A stretch of DNA of 64,000 nucleotides, taken from NCBI GenBank assembly GCA_000759755.1, contig BBMW01000003.1, forward strand, positions 310,001 to 374,000, written 5' to 3'. This DNA comes from Citrobacter werkmanii NBRC 105721. Lineage in GTDB: Bacteria > Pseudomonadota > Gammaproteobacteria > Enterobacterales > Enterobacteriaceae. Under the pieces are notes generated by a model. The model had not been told where the DNA came from. It saw only the letters and a program-made list of their open reading frames with translations, and did no database searches. Shown piece by piece: positions 29,827-40,286 of this stretch. The position numbers and the translations under genes were made by a program. Positions within the stretch are counted from its first letter, which is position 1. The number at the start of each line of letters is the position of its first letter.

Positions 29827-29851
29827 CTGATACGGTGTGGATAAACACTCC

Positions 29852-29884
29852 AGCAGCGGTAAGCGATTACCGCTGCTTTTTTTT
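29852..29884 (+). terminator. Terminator of flhDC
   Basis: AGCAGCGGTAA / TTACCGCTGCT (29852-29862 with 29867-29877) followed by eight T. Confidence 0.92.
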
Positions 29885-29893
29885 GTCCTGACC

Positions 29894-29920
29894 TCAAGTT
29901 AACTACCCGACTGCGCATCC
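29894..29920 (+). promoter_or_regulatory. Sigma-28 promoter of motAB-cheAW
   Basis: TCAAGTTA-N11-GCGCATCC resembles the FliA consensus TAAAGTTT-N11-GCCGATAA with correct spacing. It lies 30 bp before the motA start codon. In E. coli a small RNA (MotR) also arises from this promoter; I cannot tell whether it does here. Confidence 0.7.
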
Positions 29921-29950
29921 TGTCATAGTCAATTGCGAAAGGATGATGTC

Positions 29951-30838
29951 GTGCTTATCTTATTAGGTTACCTGGTTGTTATTGGTACAGTTTTCGGCGG
30001 CTACATGATGACCGGCGGACACCTTGGGGCACTCTATCAACCGGCTGAGCTGGTGATTATCGGTGGCGCGGGTATTGGGGCGTTCATCGTCGGCAATAAC
30101 GGAAAAGCCATCAAAGGGACGATGAAAGCGATCCCGATGCTTTTTCGCCGTTCGAAATACACCAAAGCGATGTATATGGATCTGCTGGCGCTGCTCTATC
30201 GCCTGATGGCTAAGTCACGTCAGCAGGGCATGTTCTCTCTCGAACGTGATATCGAAAATCCTAAAGAGAGTGAAATCTTCGCCAGCTATCCACGCATTCT
30301 TGCGGATGCCGTGATGCTTGATTTTATTGTCGATTATCTGCGTCTGATCATCAGCGGCAACATGAATACGTTTGAAATTGAAGCGCTGATGGACGAAGAA
30401 ATTGAGACTCATGAGAGCGAAGCCGAAGTGCCGGCTAATAGTCTGGCGATGGTTGGCGACTCGCTACCGGCCTTCGGGATCGTGGCGGCGGTTATGGGCG
30501 TTGTCCACGCGCTGGCTTCTGCCGATCGTCCGGCAGCTGAGCTGGGTTCGCTGATTGCGCATGCGATGGTGGGGACATTCCTCGGTATTTTACTGGCCTA
30601 TGGTTTTATTTCTCCACTTGCCAGCGTCCTGCGTCAGAAAAGTGCTGAAACAACCAAGATGATGCAGTGTGTGAAGATCACGCTGCTCTCCAACCTGAAT
30701 GGTTACGCCCCGCCGATTGCCGTCGAATTTGGTCGTAAAACATTGTATTCCAGCGAACGTCCTTCGTTTATCGAACTGGAAGAGCATGTTCGTGCGGTGA
30801 GAAATCCAGCTGCGCAGCAGACGACCGAGGACGCATGA
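29951..30838 (+). CDS. motA: Flagellar motor stator protein MotA
   Basis: MotA forms the proton channel of the stator with MotB and pushes on FliG. The 295 residues have four membrane helices and a large cytoplasmic loop. The GTG at 29951 (VLILLGYLV) matches the E. coli start and has AAAGGATG upstream; an ATG 18 bases earlier is in frame but extends beyond the conserved N-terminus. Conserved loop and helix residues ([23 protein letters not shown]) are intact. Overlaps motB by 4 bases. Confidence 0.96.
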   Translation: MLILLGYLVVIGTVFGGYMMTGGHLGALYQPAELVIIGGAGIGAFIVGNNGKAIKGTMKAIPMLFRRSKYTKAMYMDLLALLYRLMAKSRQQGMFSLERDIENPKESEIFASYPRILADAVMLDFIVDYLRLIISGNMNTFEIEALMDEEIETHESEAEVPANSLAMVGDSLPAFGIVAAVMGVVHALASADRPAAELGSLIAHAMVGTFLGILLAYGFISPLASVLRQKSAETTKMMQCVKITLLSNLNGYAPPIAVEFGRKTLYSSERPSFIELEEHVRAVRNPAAQQTTEDA

Positions 30839-31764
30839 AAAATCAGGCCCATCCCATTATCGTCGTAAAGCGACGCAAACATAAAGGTCACGGTGGTGGG
30901 GCGCATGGTTCGTGGAAAATCGCCTACGCCGATTTTATGACCGCGATGATGGCCTTCTTTCTGGTGATGTGGCTCATTTCCATCTCCAGCCCTAAAGAAT
31001 TGATCCAGATTGCCGAATATTTCCGTACCCCACTGGCTACCGCGGTGACTGGTGGTAATCGCATTTCGAATAGCGAAAGCCCCATTCCAGGTGGAGGTGA
31101 TGATTACACCCAGCAGCAGGGAGAGGTGCACAAGCAGCCGAATATTGATGATTTGAGAAAACGCATGGAGCAAAGCCGTTTAAGCAAACTTCGCGGCGAT
31201 CTCGATCAACTGATTGAATCGGACCCCAAACTGCGTGCGCTGCGTCCGCATTTGAAAATTGATTTAGTCCAGGAAGGGCTGCGGATCCAGATTATCGACA
31301 GTCAGAACCGACCAATGTTTAAGACCGGCAGCGCTGAAGTTGAACCGTATATGCGCGATATCCTGCGGGCTATTGCGCCGGTGCTCAACGGCATCCCTAA
31401 CCGAATTAGTCTTTCCGGACATACGGATGATTACCCTTACGCCAACGGTGAGAAAGGGTACAGCAACTGGGAACTGTCTGCCGATCGCGCTAATGCGTCG
31501 CGTCGCGAGCTGGTTAGCGGCGGTCTGGATGATGGAAAAGTATTACGGGTGGTAGGCATGGCCGCCACGATGCGTCTGAGCGATCGCGGTCCTGAGGACG
31601 CCATCAACCGCCGTATTAGCCTGCTGGTTCTCAATAAGCAGGCAGAAGAGGCCATTTTGCATGAAAACGCTGAAAGCCAGAATGAGCCGGTAAGTGTCTT
31701 ACAACAGCCAGCGGAACTTCCGCCGGTAAGCGTTCCCACATCGCCACCAGCCAATCCGAGGTGA
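30835..31764 (+). CDS. motB: Flagellar motor stator protein MotB
   Basis: MotB anchors the stator to peptidoglycan and supplies the proton-binding aspartate. The 309 residues have one N-terminal membrane helix with the essential Asp in [10 protein letters not shown] (residue 33 by my count, equivalent to Asp32 of E. coli) and a C-terminal OmpA-like domain ([27 protein letters not shown]). The tail is rich in Pro, Val and Ser. The start overlaps motA (ATGA). Confidence 0.97.
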   Translation: MKNQAHPIIVVKRRKHKGHGGGAHGSWKIAYADFMTAMMAFFLVMWLISISSPKELIQIAEYFRTPLATAVTGGNRISNSESPIPGGGDDYTQQQGEVHKQPNIDDLRKRMEQSRLSKLRGDLDQLIESDPKLRALRPHLKIDLVQEGLRIQIIDSQNRPMFKTGSAEVEPYMRDILRAIAPVLNGIPNRISLSGHTDDYPYANGEKGYSNWELSADRANASRRELVSGGLDDGKVLRVVGMAATMRLSDRGPEDAINRRISLLVLNKQAEEAILHENAESQNEPVSVLQQPAELPPVSVPTSPPANPR

Positions 31765-31768
31765 TAGC

Positions 31769-33817
31769 GTGAGCATGGATATTAGCGATTTTTATCAGAC
31801 TTTTTTTGATGAAGCCGACGAACTGTTGGCCGACATGGAGCAACACCTGCTTGATTTGGTTCCTGAAGCCCCGGATTCCGAACAGCTGAATGCCATTTTT
31901 CGTGCCGCGCACTCGATAAAAGGCGGCGCGGGCACCTTCGGCTTTACCATTTTGCAGGAAACGACCCATCTGATGGAAAACCTGCTGGATGAAGCGCGGC
32001 GTGGCGAAATGCAGCTTAATGCCGACATTATCAACCTGTTTTTGGAAACGAAAGATATTATGCAGGAACAGCTCGACGCCTATAAAAACTCAGAAGAGCC
32101 GGATGCCGCCAGCTTTGAGTACATTTGTAATGCGTTACGACAGTTAGCGCTTGAAGCAAAAGGTGAAACCTCGCCCGCGCTCGTCAATACCGCAAAGCTG
32201 AGCGTTGTTGACAGCGCGGCGATACAGGAAGAAGCCGTTGCCAATCCCGCTGCGGCCAGCGAAGAGATCAAGAAACGCATTATTCTCTCGCGTCTGAAAT
32301 CCAGTGAAGTCGATCTGCTGGAAGAGGAACTGGGGAATCTGGCGACCTTAACCGATGTAGTGAAAGGGAGCGACACGTTGTCAGCAACGCTGGATGGCAA
32401 CCTCGCGGAAGATGACATCATTGCGGTGCTCTGCTTCGTAATTGAAGCTGACCAGATTGAATTCGAAACCGTCAGCGCAGCGCCCGTGGCTGTTGATACA
32501 AAAGCGGAAACTGAAGCGGTAGCCATGGTTGCGACGCCGCAGCCGGTTGCCGTTGCGCCTGCGGCTAAAGCCGCCGCCAGTGAAGCGCCACACGCCCGCG
32601 CAGAGCGTGACAAACCAGCCCGCGCCAGTGAATCAACCAGTATCCGCGTAGCGGTTGAGAAGGTTGATCAGCTCATTAACCTGGTCGGTGAGCTGGTTAT
32701 CACCCAGTCAATGCTGGCCCAGCGTTCTAATGAACTGGATCCTGTTAATCACGGCGATCTGATCACCAGTATGGGCCAGTTACAACGTAACGCCCGCGAT
32801 TTGCAAGAGTCGGTGATGTCGATTCGTATGATGCCGATGGAGTACGTGTTCAGCCGTTTCCCACGCCTGGTCCGCGACCTGGCCGGTAAATTGGGTAAAC
32901 AGGTTGAGCTGACGCAGGTGGGGAGTTCAACAGAACTCGATAAAAGCCTGATTGAACGCATCATCGATCCATTGACGCATCTGGTGCGTAACAGCCTGGA
33001 CCACGGTATTGAACTGCCGGAAAAACGTCTCGAAGCCGGAAAAAGCCCCATTGGCAATCTGACGCTTTCCGCCGAACACCAGGGTGGGAATATTTGTATT
33101 GAAGTGACCGATGATGGCGCTGGTCTGAACCGCGAACGAATCCTCGCCAAAGCGATCTCCCAGGGGATGCCGATCCACGAAAATATGAGCGATGACGAAG
33201 TCGGTATGCTGATTTTCGCTCCGGGCTTCTCAACGGCCGAGCAGGTGACGGATGTCTCTGGTCGCGGTGTGGGCATGGATGTGGTGAAACGAAATATTCA
33301 GGAGATGGGCGGCCATGTTGAGATCCAATCGAAGCAAGGGCAGGGAACGACCATCCGAATTTTGCTGCCGCTGACGCTGGCGATCCTTGACGGGATGTCC
33401 GTACGCGTGGCGGACGAAGTCTTTATTCTGCCGCTGAATGCCGTGATGGAGTCACTGCAGCCGCGCGAAGAAGATCTCCATCCGCTGGCCGGAGGAGAGC
33501 GCGTTCTGGAAGTGCGTGGCGAATATTTGCCGCTGGTTGAGTTGTGGAAAGTCTTCGAAGTTGAAGGCGCAAAAACCGAAGCAACGCAGGGCATCGTGGT
33601 GATTTTACAAAGCGCAGGTCGTCGCTATGCGCTGCTTGTCGATCAGTTAATTGGCCAACACCAGGTGGTGGTAAAAAACCTGGAAAGTAACTACCGCAAA
33701 GTGCCAGGTATTTCTGCTGCAACAATTCTCGGCGACGGTAGCGTCGCGTTGATTGTTGATGTGTCTGCATTGCAGGGTTTAAACCGCGAACAACGTGTGG
33801 CGATCACAGCCGCCTGA
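31769..33817 (+). CDS. cheA: Chemotaxis histidine kinase CheA
   Basis: CheA phosphorylates CheY and CheB in response to receptors. Domains in order: P1 with the phospho-accepting His48 ([14 protein letters not shown]), P2 that docks CheY/CheB (about 165-240), P3 dimerisation, P4 ATPase ([26 protein letters not shown]) and P5 that binds CheW. The start is GTG, as in E. coli. An internal ATG at 32060 corresponds to Met98, the start of the short form CheA-S. At 682 residues it is about 28 longer than E. coli CheA; the excess is in the Ala/Val/Pro-rich P1-P2 and P2-P3 linkers. Confidence 0.97.
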   Translation: MSMDISDFYQTFFDEADELLADMEQHLLDLVPEAPDSEQLNAIFRAAHSIKGGAGTFGFTILQETTHLMENLLDEARRGEMQLNADIINLFLETKDIMQEQLDAYKNSEEPDAASFEYICNALRQLALEAKGETSPALVNTAKLSVVDSAAIQEEAVANPAAASEEIKKRIILSRLKSSEVDLLEEELGNLATLTDVVKGSDTLSATLDGNLAEDDIIAVLCFVIEADQIEFETVSAAPVAVDTKAETEAVAMVATPQPVAVAPAAKAAASEAPHARAERDKPARASESTSIRVAVEKVDQLINLVGELVITQSMLAQRSNELDPVNHGDLITSMGQLQRNARDLQESVMSIRMMPMEYVFSRFPRLVRDLAGKLGKQVELTQVGSSTELDKSLIERIIDPLTHLVRNSLDHGIELPEKRLEAGKSPIGNLTLSAEHQGGNICIEVTDDGAGLNRERILAKAISQGMPIHENMSDDEVGMLIFAPGFSTAEQVTDVSGRGVGMDVVKRNIQEMGGHVEIQSKQGQGTTIRILLPLTLAILDGMSVRVADEVFILPLNAVMESLQPREEDLHPLAGGERVLEVRGEYLPLVELWKVFEVEGAKTEATQGIVVILQSAGRRYALLVDQLIGQHQVVVKNLESNYRKVPGISAATILGDGSVALIVDVSALQGLNREQRVAITAA

Positions 33818-33838
33818 TTGAGTAAGAAAGGGAATAAT

Positions 33839-34342
33839 ATGACCGGTATGAGTAATGTAACTAAACTGGCCGGCGAACCGTCAGGTCAGGAATTCCTCGT
33901 GTTTACGCTGGGGGATGAAGAGTACGGTATCGATATCCTGAAAGTGCAGGAAATCCGTGGTTACGATCAGGTAACCCGCATTGCTAACACGCCAGCGTTC
34001 ATCAAAGGCGTCACGAATCTGCGCGGTGTGATTGTGCCGATTGTTGATCTGCGCGTGAAGTTTAGCCAGAGCGATGTGGATTACAACGAAAACACCGTGG
34101 TGATTGTGCTGAATCTGGGACAACGAGTGGTTGGGATTGTGGTGGATGGCGTATCTGACGTGCTGTCGCTGACAACCGATCAAATCCGACCGGCACCGGA
34201 ATTCGCGGTTACGCTGTCAACGGAATATCTGACGGGACTGGGCGCGCTGGGAGACCGGATGCTGATTCTGGTCAACATTGAGAAACTGCTGAACAGTGAA
34301 GAGATGGCGTTGTTAGATATTGCCGCCGCTCATATGGCATAA
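33839..34342 (+). CDS. cheW: Chemotaxis coupling protein CheW
   Basis: CheW links CheA to the chemoreceptors in the polar arrays. It is a 167-residue CheW-fold protein with the conserved [11 protein letters not shown] and [13 protein letters not shown] segments. I chose the ATG at 33839, with AAAGGGA upstream, over an in-frame TTG seven codons earlier. In E. coli tar follows directly; here a REP and an opposite-strand transporter gene intervene. Confidence 0.97.
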   Translation: MTGMSNVTKLAGEPSGQEFLVFTLGDEEYGIDILKVQEIRGYDQVTRIANTPAFIKGVTNLRGVIVPIVDLRVKFSQSDVDYNENTVVIVLNLGQRVVGIVVDGVSDVLSLTTDQIRPAPEFAVTLSTEYLTGLGALGDRMLILVNIEKLLNSEEMALLDIAAAHMA

Positions 34343-34356
34343 ACAAGTAAACATAT

Positions 34357-34411
34357 TATCCGGCCTACAATAATTGCTGTTGTAGGCCGGATAAGCGTAG
34401 CGCATCCGGCA
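34357..34411. repeat. REP pair after cheW
   Basis: ATCCGGCCTACA and TGTAGGCCGGAT form an inverted repeat (34357-34368 with 34380-34391), followed by GCGTAGCGCATCCGGC. It separates the convergent cheW and symporter genes and may end or stabilise both messages. Confidence 0.85.
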
Positions 34412-34421
34412 ACTTTCCTTC

Positions 34422-35681
34422 TTACGCTTTCCGCTCAACCAGCTCCGGTTCTTCTTCCAGTAAACCTTCATCCTGTGCCAGCATCGCCGTTGCAATCCCG
34501 TTACCCAATACGTTAATCGCTGAACGACCCATATCGAGGAAATGGTCGATACCCATCAGTAGCAAAATTCCTGCAACCGGAATATTAAAGCTTGGGATGG
34601 TTGCCGCCAGCACCACCAGCGCAGAACGCGGCACACCGGCAATCCCTTTGGACGCCAGCATCAGGGTCAACATCAGGACGGTGATTTCTGCAAAGGAGAG
34701 ATGGATATTGTAGGCCTGTGCGATAAACATAGATGCAAATGAGCAGTAGACCATAGAACCCACCAGGTTAAACGAATAACCGATAGGCAGTACAAATGAC
34801 ACGATATTGGGCGAGCAACCAAATTTGGTTAATTGCTCCAGCGTTTTCGGATAAGCGGCTTCGGAACTGCTGGTGGTAAAGGCGACCAGAACCGGGTCTT
34901 TCAGCATGCTGACCAGGCGGAACACCTCTTTTTTCAGCATCACATAACCCACGGCCAGCAGGACCAGACAGGTCAGCAAAATGGCCACATAATAACCACC
35001 AATGAACGACGCATAGTTGAGCAGGATCCCCAGGCCCTGGGTAGAGATAACGGAGGAAATGGCGGCAAAAATAGCCAGCGGCGCAACATACATCACGTAA
35101 CCGGTTACCTTCAACATAATGTGGGAGACGACATCCAGCGCGGCAACCAGCGGGGCGTTAAATTTTTCGCCGAGCGATGCTCCACCAATACCGAAGAACA
35201 TCGAGAACACGACGATTTGCAGGATCTCATTATTGGCCATCGCCTCGGCGATGCTGGTGGGGATGGTGTGAGTCAGAAAACCTTTCAGGCTCATACCGCC
35301 CACAGCCAGGCCGGTATCAGTGGCTTCCAGCGGAATCGCCAGATTCAGGCCGCTGCCAGGTTGTTCGAGCGAGACCACAAACAGACCGACCAGAATAGAC
35401 AGAATAGAAGAGCTGATAAACCAGATCATCGCTTTGCCGCCCACGCGCCCGATGGTTGAGGTTTCGCCCAGGCGCATAATACCCACGGTCAGGGTGCTGA
35501 AGACTAAAGGCGCAATCACCATCTTAATCAGGCGTAAAAAGATGTCAGTGAGAAGCGTAATATTATCAGCCCAGGCGGTAACAATGCCGGGGGAGGCATA
35601 AGAGTGGATGACTGCACCCGACAGGATCCCCGCCAGCATGAAGATCACAATAAACAACGTGAGTTTGTTTGCATTTGCCAC
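34422..35681 (-). CDS. Dicarboxylate/amino-acid:cation symporter (DAACS family)
   Basis: A 419-residue inner-membrane protein of the glutamate/dicarboxylate symporter family (GltP, DctA). Landmarks: KMVIAPLVFSTLTVGI in TM3, the serine-rich re-entrant loop TTSSSEAAYPKTLE (HP1), SKGIAGVPRSALVVL (HP2) and TM8 DMGRSAINVLGN, whose Arg favours acidic substrates. In TM7 the family motif N-M/L-DG-T reads NLVGS, so the cation-coordinating Asp is Val; TM8 ends in Asn rather than Asp, as in proton-coupled GltP. The gene lies on the minus strand between cheW and tar, with a CRP site upstream. Likely substrates are aspartate, glutamate or C4-dicarboxylates; this is inference. Confidence 0.85.
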   Translation of the reverse strand: MANANKLTLFIVIFMLAGILSGAVIHSYASPGIVTAWADNITLLTDIFLRLIKMVIAPLVFSTLTVGIMRLGETSTIGRVGGKAMIWFISSSILSILVGLFVVSLEQPGSGLNLAIPLEATDTGLAVGGMSLKGFLTHTIPTSIAEAMANNEILQIVVFSMFFGIGGASLGEKFNAPLVAALDVVSHIMLKVTGYVMYVAPLAIFAAISSVISTQGLGILLNYASFIGGYYVAILLTCLVLLAVGYVMLKKEVFRLVSMLKDPVLVAFTTSSSEAAYPKTLEQLTKFGCSPNIVSFVLPIGYSFNLVGSMVYCSFASMFIAQAYNIHLSFAEITVLMLTLMLASKGIAGVPRSALVVLAATIPSFNIPVAGILLLMGIDHFLDMGRSAINVLGNGIATAMLAQDEGLLEEEPELVERKA

Positions 35682-35846
35682 TAAAAAGCCCTCAGTAAGG
35701 ATTTAACATTTATTGTTCGGTTATTCATTTTTTATACTTATTAAGTGGTAACTAAATATTCATCATATAAATTGAATTAAAGCGTAAGCGGATACAACTT
35801 TTTTTAATTTTTTATTCATTTTGTTGTGGTATTTACAAGGTCAATA

Positions 35847-35862
35847 TGTGATCTCTGTCACG
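35847..35862 (-). promoter_or_regulatory. CRP site upstream of the symporter gene
   Basis: TGTGA-TCTCTG-TCACG matches the CRP consensus at 9 of 10 core positions. It is about 170 bp from the symporter start and about 180 bp from the tar promoter, so assignment to the symporter is by analogy with CRP-activated dicarboxylate carriers. Confidence 0.65.
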
Positions 35863-36029
35863 ATAAAATGCATGATTGTTCTCATCTGGCCACAAGAACA
35901 GGCAGAAATAAATGTTATTTACATGATAATTATGATGTTTTTATGTGAATGGCTTGTAGTGGCCGTTCAACTGCTGTTCAGTGGTTCTGCCTGACTTTAT
36001 TTCCTTCCTGTATTTCCCTTTCGCAAACG

Positions 36030-36056
36030 TAAAGTTATCTCAGCGAGTGCCGATAA
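36030..36056 (+). promoter_or_regulatory. Sigma-28 promoter of tar-tap-cheRBYZ
   Basis: TAAAGTTA-N11-GCCGATAA differs from the FliA consensus at one base and has exact spacing. It lies 31 bp upstream of the tar start. Confidence 0.93.
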
Positions 36057-36087
36057 CGTTGATAACTCGTTTTCAGGAAGGTGCCTT

Positions 36088-37749
36088 ATGTTTAACCGTA
36101 TCCGCGTTGTCACAATGCTGATGATGGTGCTGGGGGTTTTCGCACTGCTACAGCTTGTTTCCGGTGGTCTGTTGTTTTCTTCATTGCAGCAGAATCAGCA
36201 AAGTTTTGTTATTTCTAACGATCTTCGACAGCAGCAAAGCGAACTCACCTCGACATGGGATCTGATGCTGCAGACACGAATTAATTTAAGCCGTTCTTCC
36301 GCGCGTATGATGATGGATGCGTCCAATCAGCAAAGCAGCGCGAAAAACGATCTGCTGAAGAATGCGAAAGCATCGCTGGCGCAGGCAGAAACGCATTACG
36401 CAAAATTTAAAAACATCACGCCGTTGCCGGAGATGGCAGAAGCCAGCGGCAGTGTCGATGAGAAGTATCAGCAGTACCATGCGGCCTTATCAGAACTGGT
36501 CCAGTTTCTGGAAAACGGCAATATGGACGCCTATTTCGCGCAACCTACTCAGGGAATGCAAAACGCGCTCGGCGAGGCGTTGGGTAAGTATGCCAGCGTT
36601 AGCGAGAAGCTTTACGTGCAGGCATTCGATCAAAGCGCGCGTGATTACCACTTCGCTCAATGGCAGCTCGGCATTCTGGCCGTGGTGCTGGTGCTGATTC
36701 TGGTGGTGGTGTGGTACGGCATCCGTCATACCTTGCTCAACCCTCTGGCGCGCGTTATTGCTCATATCCGTGAGATCGCCAGCGGTAATTTAACCGCGAC
36801 GCTGACGGTCCATGGACGTAACGAGATTGGTGAGCTGGCCAGTACGGTTGACCATATGCAACGTTCGCTGACGGAAACTGTCACCCTGGTACGTGAAGGC
36901 TCTGATGCGATTTATTCCGGTACCAGCGAAATTGCAAGTGGTAACACCGATCTTTCCTCCCGTACTGAGCAACAGGCGTCTGCGCTGGAAGAGACCGCAG
37001 CCAGCATGGAACAACTGACCGCAACCGTGAAGCAAAATGCGGATAACGCGCGTCAGGCTTCTCAATTGGCGAAAAGCGCCTCCGATACCGCACAGCATGG
37101 CGGCAAAGTGGTTGATAGCGTGGTGAACACCATGCATGAAATTGCCGATAGTTCGAAGAAAATTGCCGACATCATCAGCGTCATCGATGGCATTGCTTTC
37201 CAGACCAACATTCTCGCACTGAATGCGGCGGTTGAAGCTGCGCGTGCCGGTGAGCAGGGGCGTGGTTTTGCCGTAGTCGCAGGTGAAGTGCGTAATCTGG
37301 CGAGCCGTAGTGCGCAGGCGGCGAAAGAGATCAAAGCATTGATTGAAGACTCTGTTTCCCGAGTGGATACCGGTTCTGTACTGGTAGAGAGCGCCGGGGA
37401 AACCATGAATGACATTGTCAACGCGGTGACGCGGGTGACCGACATTATGGGGGAAATCGCCTCCGCTTCAGACGAGCAGAGCCGCGGGATAGATCAGGTT
37501 GCGCTCGCAGTATCTGAAATGGATCGTGTGACGCAACAGAACGCCTCGCTGGTTCAGGAATCGGCCGCCGCAGCGGCAGCGCTCGAAGAACAGGCCAGTC
37601 GCCTAACCCAGTCGGTGTCGATTTTCCGTCTCGCGTCACGCCCGGCGTCGGCTAAACCCCGTGATACACGGTTACCTGTGGCGGCGACTGTGACTGCATC
37701 ATCTCCGCGCCAGAATATTGAACAAGATACGAATTGGGAAACATTTTGA
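36088..37749 (+). CDS. tar: Aspartate chemoreceptor Tar
   Basis: Tar senses aspartate and some repellents and controls CheA. The 553 residues have TM1 (about 7-30), a periplasmic four-helix domain, TM2 (about 189-212), HAMP and a methylated signalling hairpin with the invariant tip [20 protein letters not shown]. The aspartate contacts Arg64, Arg69, Arg73 and Thr154 are all present. The C-terminus NWETF is the docking site for CheR and CheB. CAGGAAGG precedes the ATG. First gene of the sigma-28 operon. Confidence 0.97.
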   Translation: MFNRIRVVTMLMMVLGVFALLQLVSGGLLFSSLQQNQQSFVISNDLRQQQSELTSTWDLMLQTRINLSRSSARMMMDASNQQSSAKNDLLKNAKASLAQAETHYAKFKNITPLPEMAEASGSVDEKYQQYHAALSELVQFLENGNMDAYFAQPTQGMQNALGEALGKYASVSEKLYVQAFDQSARDYHFAQWQLGILAVVLVLILVVVWYGIRHTLLNPLARVIAHIREIASGNLTATLTVHGRNEIGELASTVDHMQRSLTETVTLVREGSDAIYSGTSEIASGNTDLSSRTEQQASALEETAASMEQLTATVKQNADNARQASQLAKSASDTAQHGGKVVDSVVNTMHEIADSSKKIADIISVIDGIAFQTNILALNAAVEAARAGEQGRGFAVVAGEVRNLASRSAQAAKEIKALIEDSVSRVDTGSVLVESAGETMNDIVNAVTRVTDIMGEIASASDEQSRGIDQVALAVSEMDRVTQQNASLVQESAAAAAALEEQASRLTQSVSIFRLASRPASAKPRDTRLPVAATVTASSPRQNIEQDTNWETF

Positions 37750-37792
37750 CTGGTAGTTAAACCGCGGCCTGCGCCGCCTGATGGGAGCGTTG

Positions 37793-39394
37793 ATGTTTAA
37801 TCGTATTCGAATTTCGACCACGCTGTTTTTGATTTTAATCCTCTGCGGTGTTTTGCAGATTGGCAGTAATGGCTTGTCCTTCTGGGCATTTCGGGACGGT
37901 TTTCAAAACCTGAATCAGGTCGAACGGAGTAACCAGCAACGCGCTGCGCTGGCCCAAACCCGTGCTGTGTTATTACAGGCCAGTACGGCCCTTAATAAGG
38001 CAGGAACGCTGACTGCCCTGAGCTATCCGCCAGAGGATATCAAAGCCTTGATGACGCTTGCGCGCGATAGCCTGGCGCAGTCCGAGTCAATGTTTAAACG
38101 CTTTATGGCGACGTCGGATACCACAGAACAAGGGAAGGCGCTGATTGGCGCGACGGAGAAAAGCTTTAGCCAATGGCATAGCGATCTGGTTCATCAGGCA
38201 ACCTGGCTTGAGAACAACCAATTGTCGGATTTTCTGACCGCGCCGGTGCAGGCTTCGCAGGCTGCTTTTGATGCGAATGTTAATGCGTGGCAGAGCAACA
38301 TCGACCGCGTGTTGCAAACAGCAGGGGATCTCAGCCAGCGAAATTATCATATGTCGGGGGTGATTTTCGCTGTCATGGTGGTACTGGCGGTGCTGTTAAC
38401 CAGTGCGGCGTTGTACTGGTCGCGCAAGATGATTGTCCAGCCGCTGGCGATTATCGGCAGCCATTTCGACAGTATTGCCGCGGGTAACCTGGCACGGCCG
38501 GTAGCGGTTTATGGTCGCAATGAGATCTCGGCCATTTTTGCCAGCCTGAAGAAGATGCAGCAGGCGCTGCGTGAAACGGTGAGTGAAGTTCGCCAGGGTA
38601 GCTCAGCCATGCATAGCGGCATTTCAGAGATCGCGATGGGCAATAACGATTTGTCTTCACGAACTGAACAGCAGGCGGCTGCACTGGCGCAAACGGCCGC
38701 CAGTATGGAACAACTCACTGCCACCGTGGGGCAGAATGCTGATAACGCGCGCCAGGCTTCAGGAATTGCCAAAAGTGCGGCAGATACAGCGCATAAAGGT
38801 GGGGAGCAGACCTCGCGGGTCGCCAGTACGATGCATGAGATTTCCGCCAGCTCGCAGAAAATTGGCGACATTATCGGGGTGATTGACAGCATTGCCTTTC
38901 AGACCAATATCCTGGCGCTGAATGCCGCAGTAGAGGCTGCCCGAGCGGGGGAACAGGGGCGCGGTTTTGCCGTTGTTGCTGGAGAAGTGCGCAATCTGGC
39001 CAGCCGGAGCGCACAGGCAGCAAAGGAAATTAAGGGACTGATTGAGGAGTCTGTCACCCGGGTTCAGCAGGGATCGCAACTGGTGGATATGGCGGCGCGC
39101 ACGATGACAGAAATTGTCAGCTCCGTTACCCGGGTGAACGACATCATGGGGGAGATTGCCTCGGCGTCCGATGAACAACGCAGAGGCATTGAACAGGTGG
39201 CGCAGGCCGTCAGCCAGATGGACTCCGTGACGCAGCAAAACGCCGGGCTGGTGGAAGAAGCCGCATCCGCCACCGGACAACTCGCGACGCAGGCCGATCA
39301 TCTTTCTGCCTGTGTCGCATTTTTTAAGCTTGAAGAGCAAAACGTAGCAAAACAAGAGTTGGCGCAGCCGCAGGTTGTGCCCGTTGTATCCTGA
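37793..39394 (+). CDS. tap: Dipeptide/pyrimidine chemoreceptor Tap
   Basis: Tap mediates taxis to dipeptides (through DppA) and to pyrimidines. The 533-residue protein closely follows E. coli Tap across its periplasmic domain ([21 protein letters not shown], split by a few changes) and its signalling hairpin. It ends in VVS and lacks the NWETF tether, as E. coli Tap does, so its methylation depends on Tar or other full-length receptors. I chose the ATG at 37793 (MFNRIRIS), with GGGAGCG upstream, over an ATG four codons earlier. Salmonella lacks this gene at the locus. Confidence 0.95.
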   Translation: MFNRIRISTTLFLILILCGVLQIGSNGLSFWAFRDGFQNLNQVERSNQQRAALAQTRAVLLQASTALNKAGTLTALSYPPEDIKALMTLARDSLAQSESMFKRFMATSDTTEQGKALIGATEKSFSQWHSDLVHQATWLENNQLSDFLTAPVQASQAAFDANVNAWQSNIDRVLQTAGDLSQRNYHMSGVIFAVMVVLAVLLTSAALYWSRKMIVQPLAIIGSHFDSIAAGNLARPVAVYGRNEISAIFASLKKMQQALRETVSEVRQGSSAMHSGISEIAMGNNDLSSRTEQQAAALAQTAASMEQLTATVGQNADNARQASGIAKSAADTAHKGGEQTSRVASTMHEISASSQKIGDIIGVIDSIAFQTNILALNAAVEAARAGEQGRGFAVVAGEVRNLASRSAQAAKEIKGLIEESVTRVQQGSQLVDMAARTMTEIVSSVTRVNDIMGEIASASDEQRRGIEQVAQAVSQMDSVTQQNAGLVEEAASATGQLATQADHLSACVAFFKLEEQNVAKQELAQPQVVPVVS

Positions 39395-39413
39395 ATGTGA
39401 TTGAGAAGGCGCT

Positions 39414-40286
39414 ATGACATCATCTCTGCCCTCCGGGCAAACGTCATTATTGTTACAGATGACACAGCGCCTCGCGCTGTCTGACGCGCATTTTCGTCGG
39501 ATATGTCAATTAATCTACCAGCGTGCGGGGATCGTACTGGCCGACCATAAACGGGACATGGTGTATAACCGCCTGGTCCGCCGCCTGCGAACCCTGGGTC
39601 TGGATGACTTTGGTCGCTATCTCAGCATGCTGGAAGCTAACCAGAACAGTGCTGAGTGGCAGGCTTTTATTAATTCTCTGACCACCAACCTGACCGCGTT
39701 TTTTCGCGAAGGGCACCATTTTCCGGTGCTGTCAGATCATGCTCGTCGGCGTAGCGGTGAATATCGTGTCTGGAGTGCGGCAGCGTCAACCGGAGAAGAG
39801 CCGTACAGCATTGCCATTACGCTCGCCGATACCTTAGGTATGGCGCCGGGTCGCTGGCGTGTTTTTGCCAGCGACATTGATACCGAAGTGCTGGAAAAGG
39901 CCAGAAGCGGCATTTACCGTCTTGATGAGCTGAAGACGCTGTCACCCCAGCAGTTGCAGCGTTATTTCATGCGCGGCACCGGACCGCATGAAGGGCTGGT
40001 ACGCGTCCGGCAGGAGCTGGCGGGGCATGTTGAATTTTCCAGCGTGAATTTACTGGATAAGCAGTACAACGTGCCAGGGCCCTTCGATGCCATATTTTGC
40101 CGTAACGTAATGATCTACTTCGATAAAACGACGCAACAGGATATTTTGCACCGTTTTGTTCCACTTCTTAAACCCGATGGGCTGCTATTTGCAGGTCATT
40201 CAGAAAACTTTAGCAACCTCGTGCGCGAGTTTAGCCTGCGTGGACAGACCGTGTATGCGCATGCGCCAGGTAAGGATAAAGCATGA
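39414..40286 (+). CDS. cheR: Chemotaxis methyltransferase CheR
   Basis: CheR methylates receptor glutamates using S-adenosylmethionine during adaptation. It has an N-terminal helical domain (about 15-90) and a Rossmann SAM domain with [14 protein letters not shown] (about 121-134), [12 protein letters not shown] and [10 protein letters not shown] beta-subdomain binds the NWETF tail of Tar. Length 290 is close to the usual 286. Its end overlaps cheB by 4 bases. Confidence 0.97.
   Translation: MTSSLPSGQTSLLLQMTQRLALSDAHFRRICQLIYQRAGIVLADHKRDMVYNRLVRRLRTLGLDDFGRYLSMLEANQNSAEWQAFINSLTTNLTAFFREGHHFPVLSDHARRRSGEYRVWSAAASTGEEPYSIAITLADTLGMAPGRWRVFASDIDTEVLEKARSGIYRLDELKTLSPQQLQRYFMRGTGPHEGLVRVRQELAGHVEFSSVNLLDKQYNVPGPFDAIFCRNVMIYFDKTTQQDILHRFVPLLKPDGLLFAGHSENFSNLVREFSLRGQTVYAHAPGKDKA

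Larger units (their letters stand above)
35682..36087. other. Divergent control region of the symporter and tar operon
   Basis: This 406-bp AT-rich region carries a CRP site on the symporter side and a sigma-28 promoter on the tar side (both listed). No other feature is evident. Confidence 0.6.

Noticed and set aside
34833-35459. A 208-codon frame antisense to the symporter gene
   Set aside because: Its Gln/His/Arg-rich composition is the usual reflection of a membrane-protein gene read backwards; the minus-strand frame carries the family motifs.
37793-39394. Tap as a truncated receptor because it lacks NWETF
   Set aside because: E. coli Tap also lacks the pentapeptide and ends in VVS; this is the normal form of the protein.
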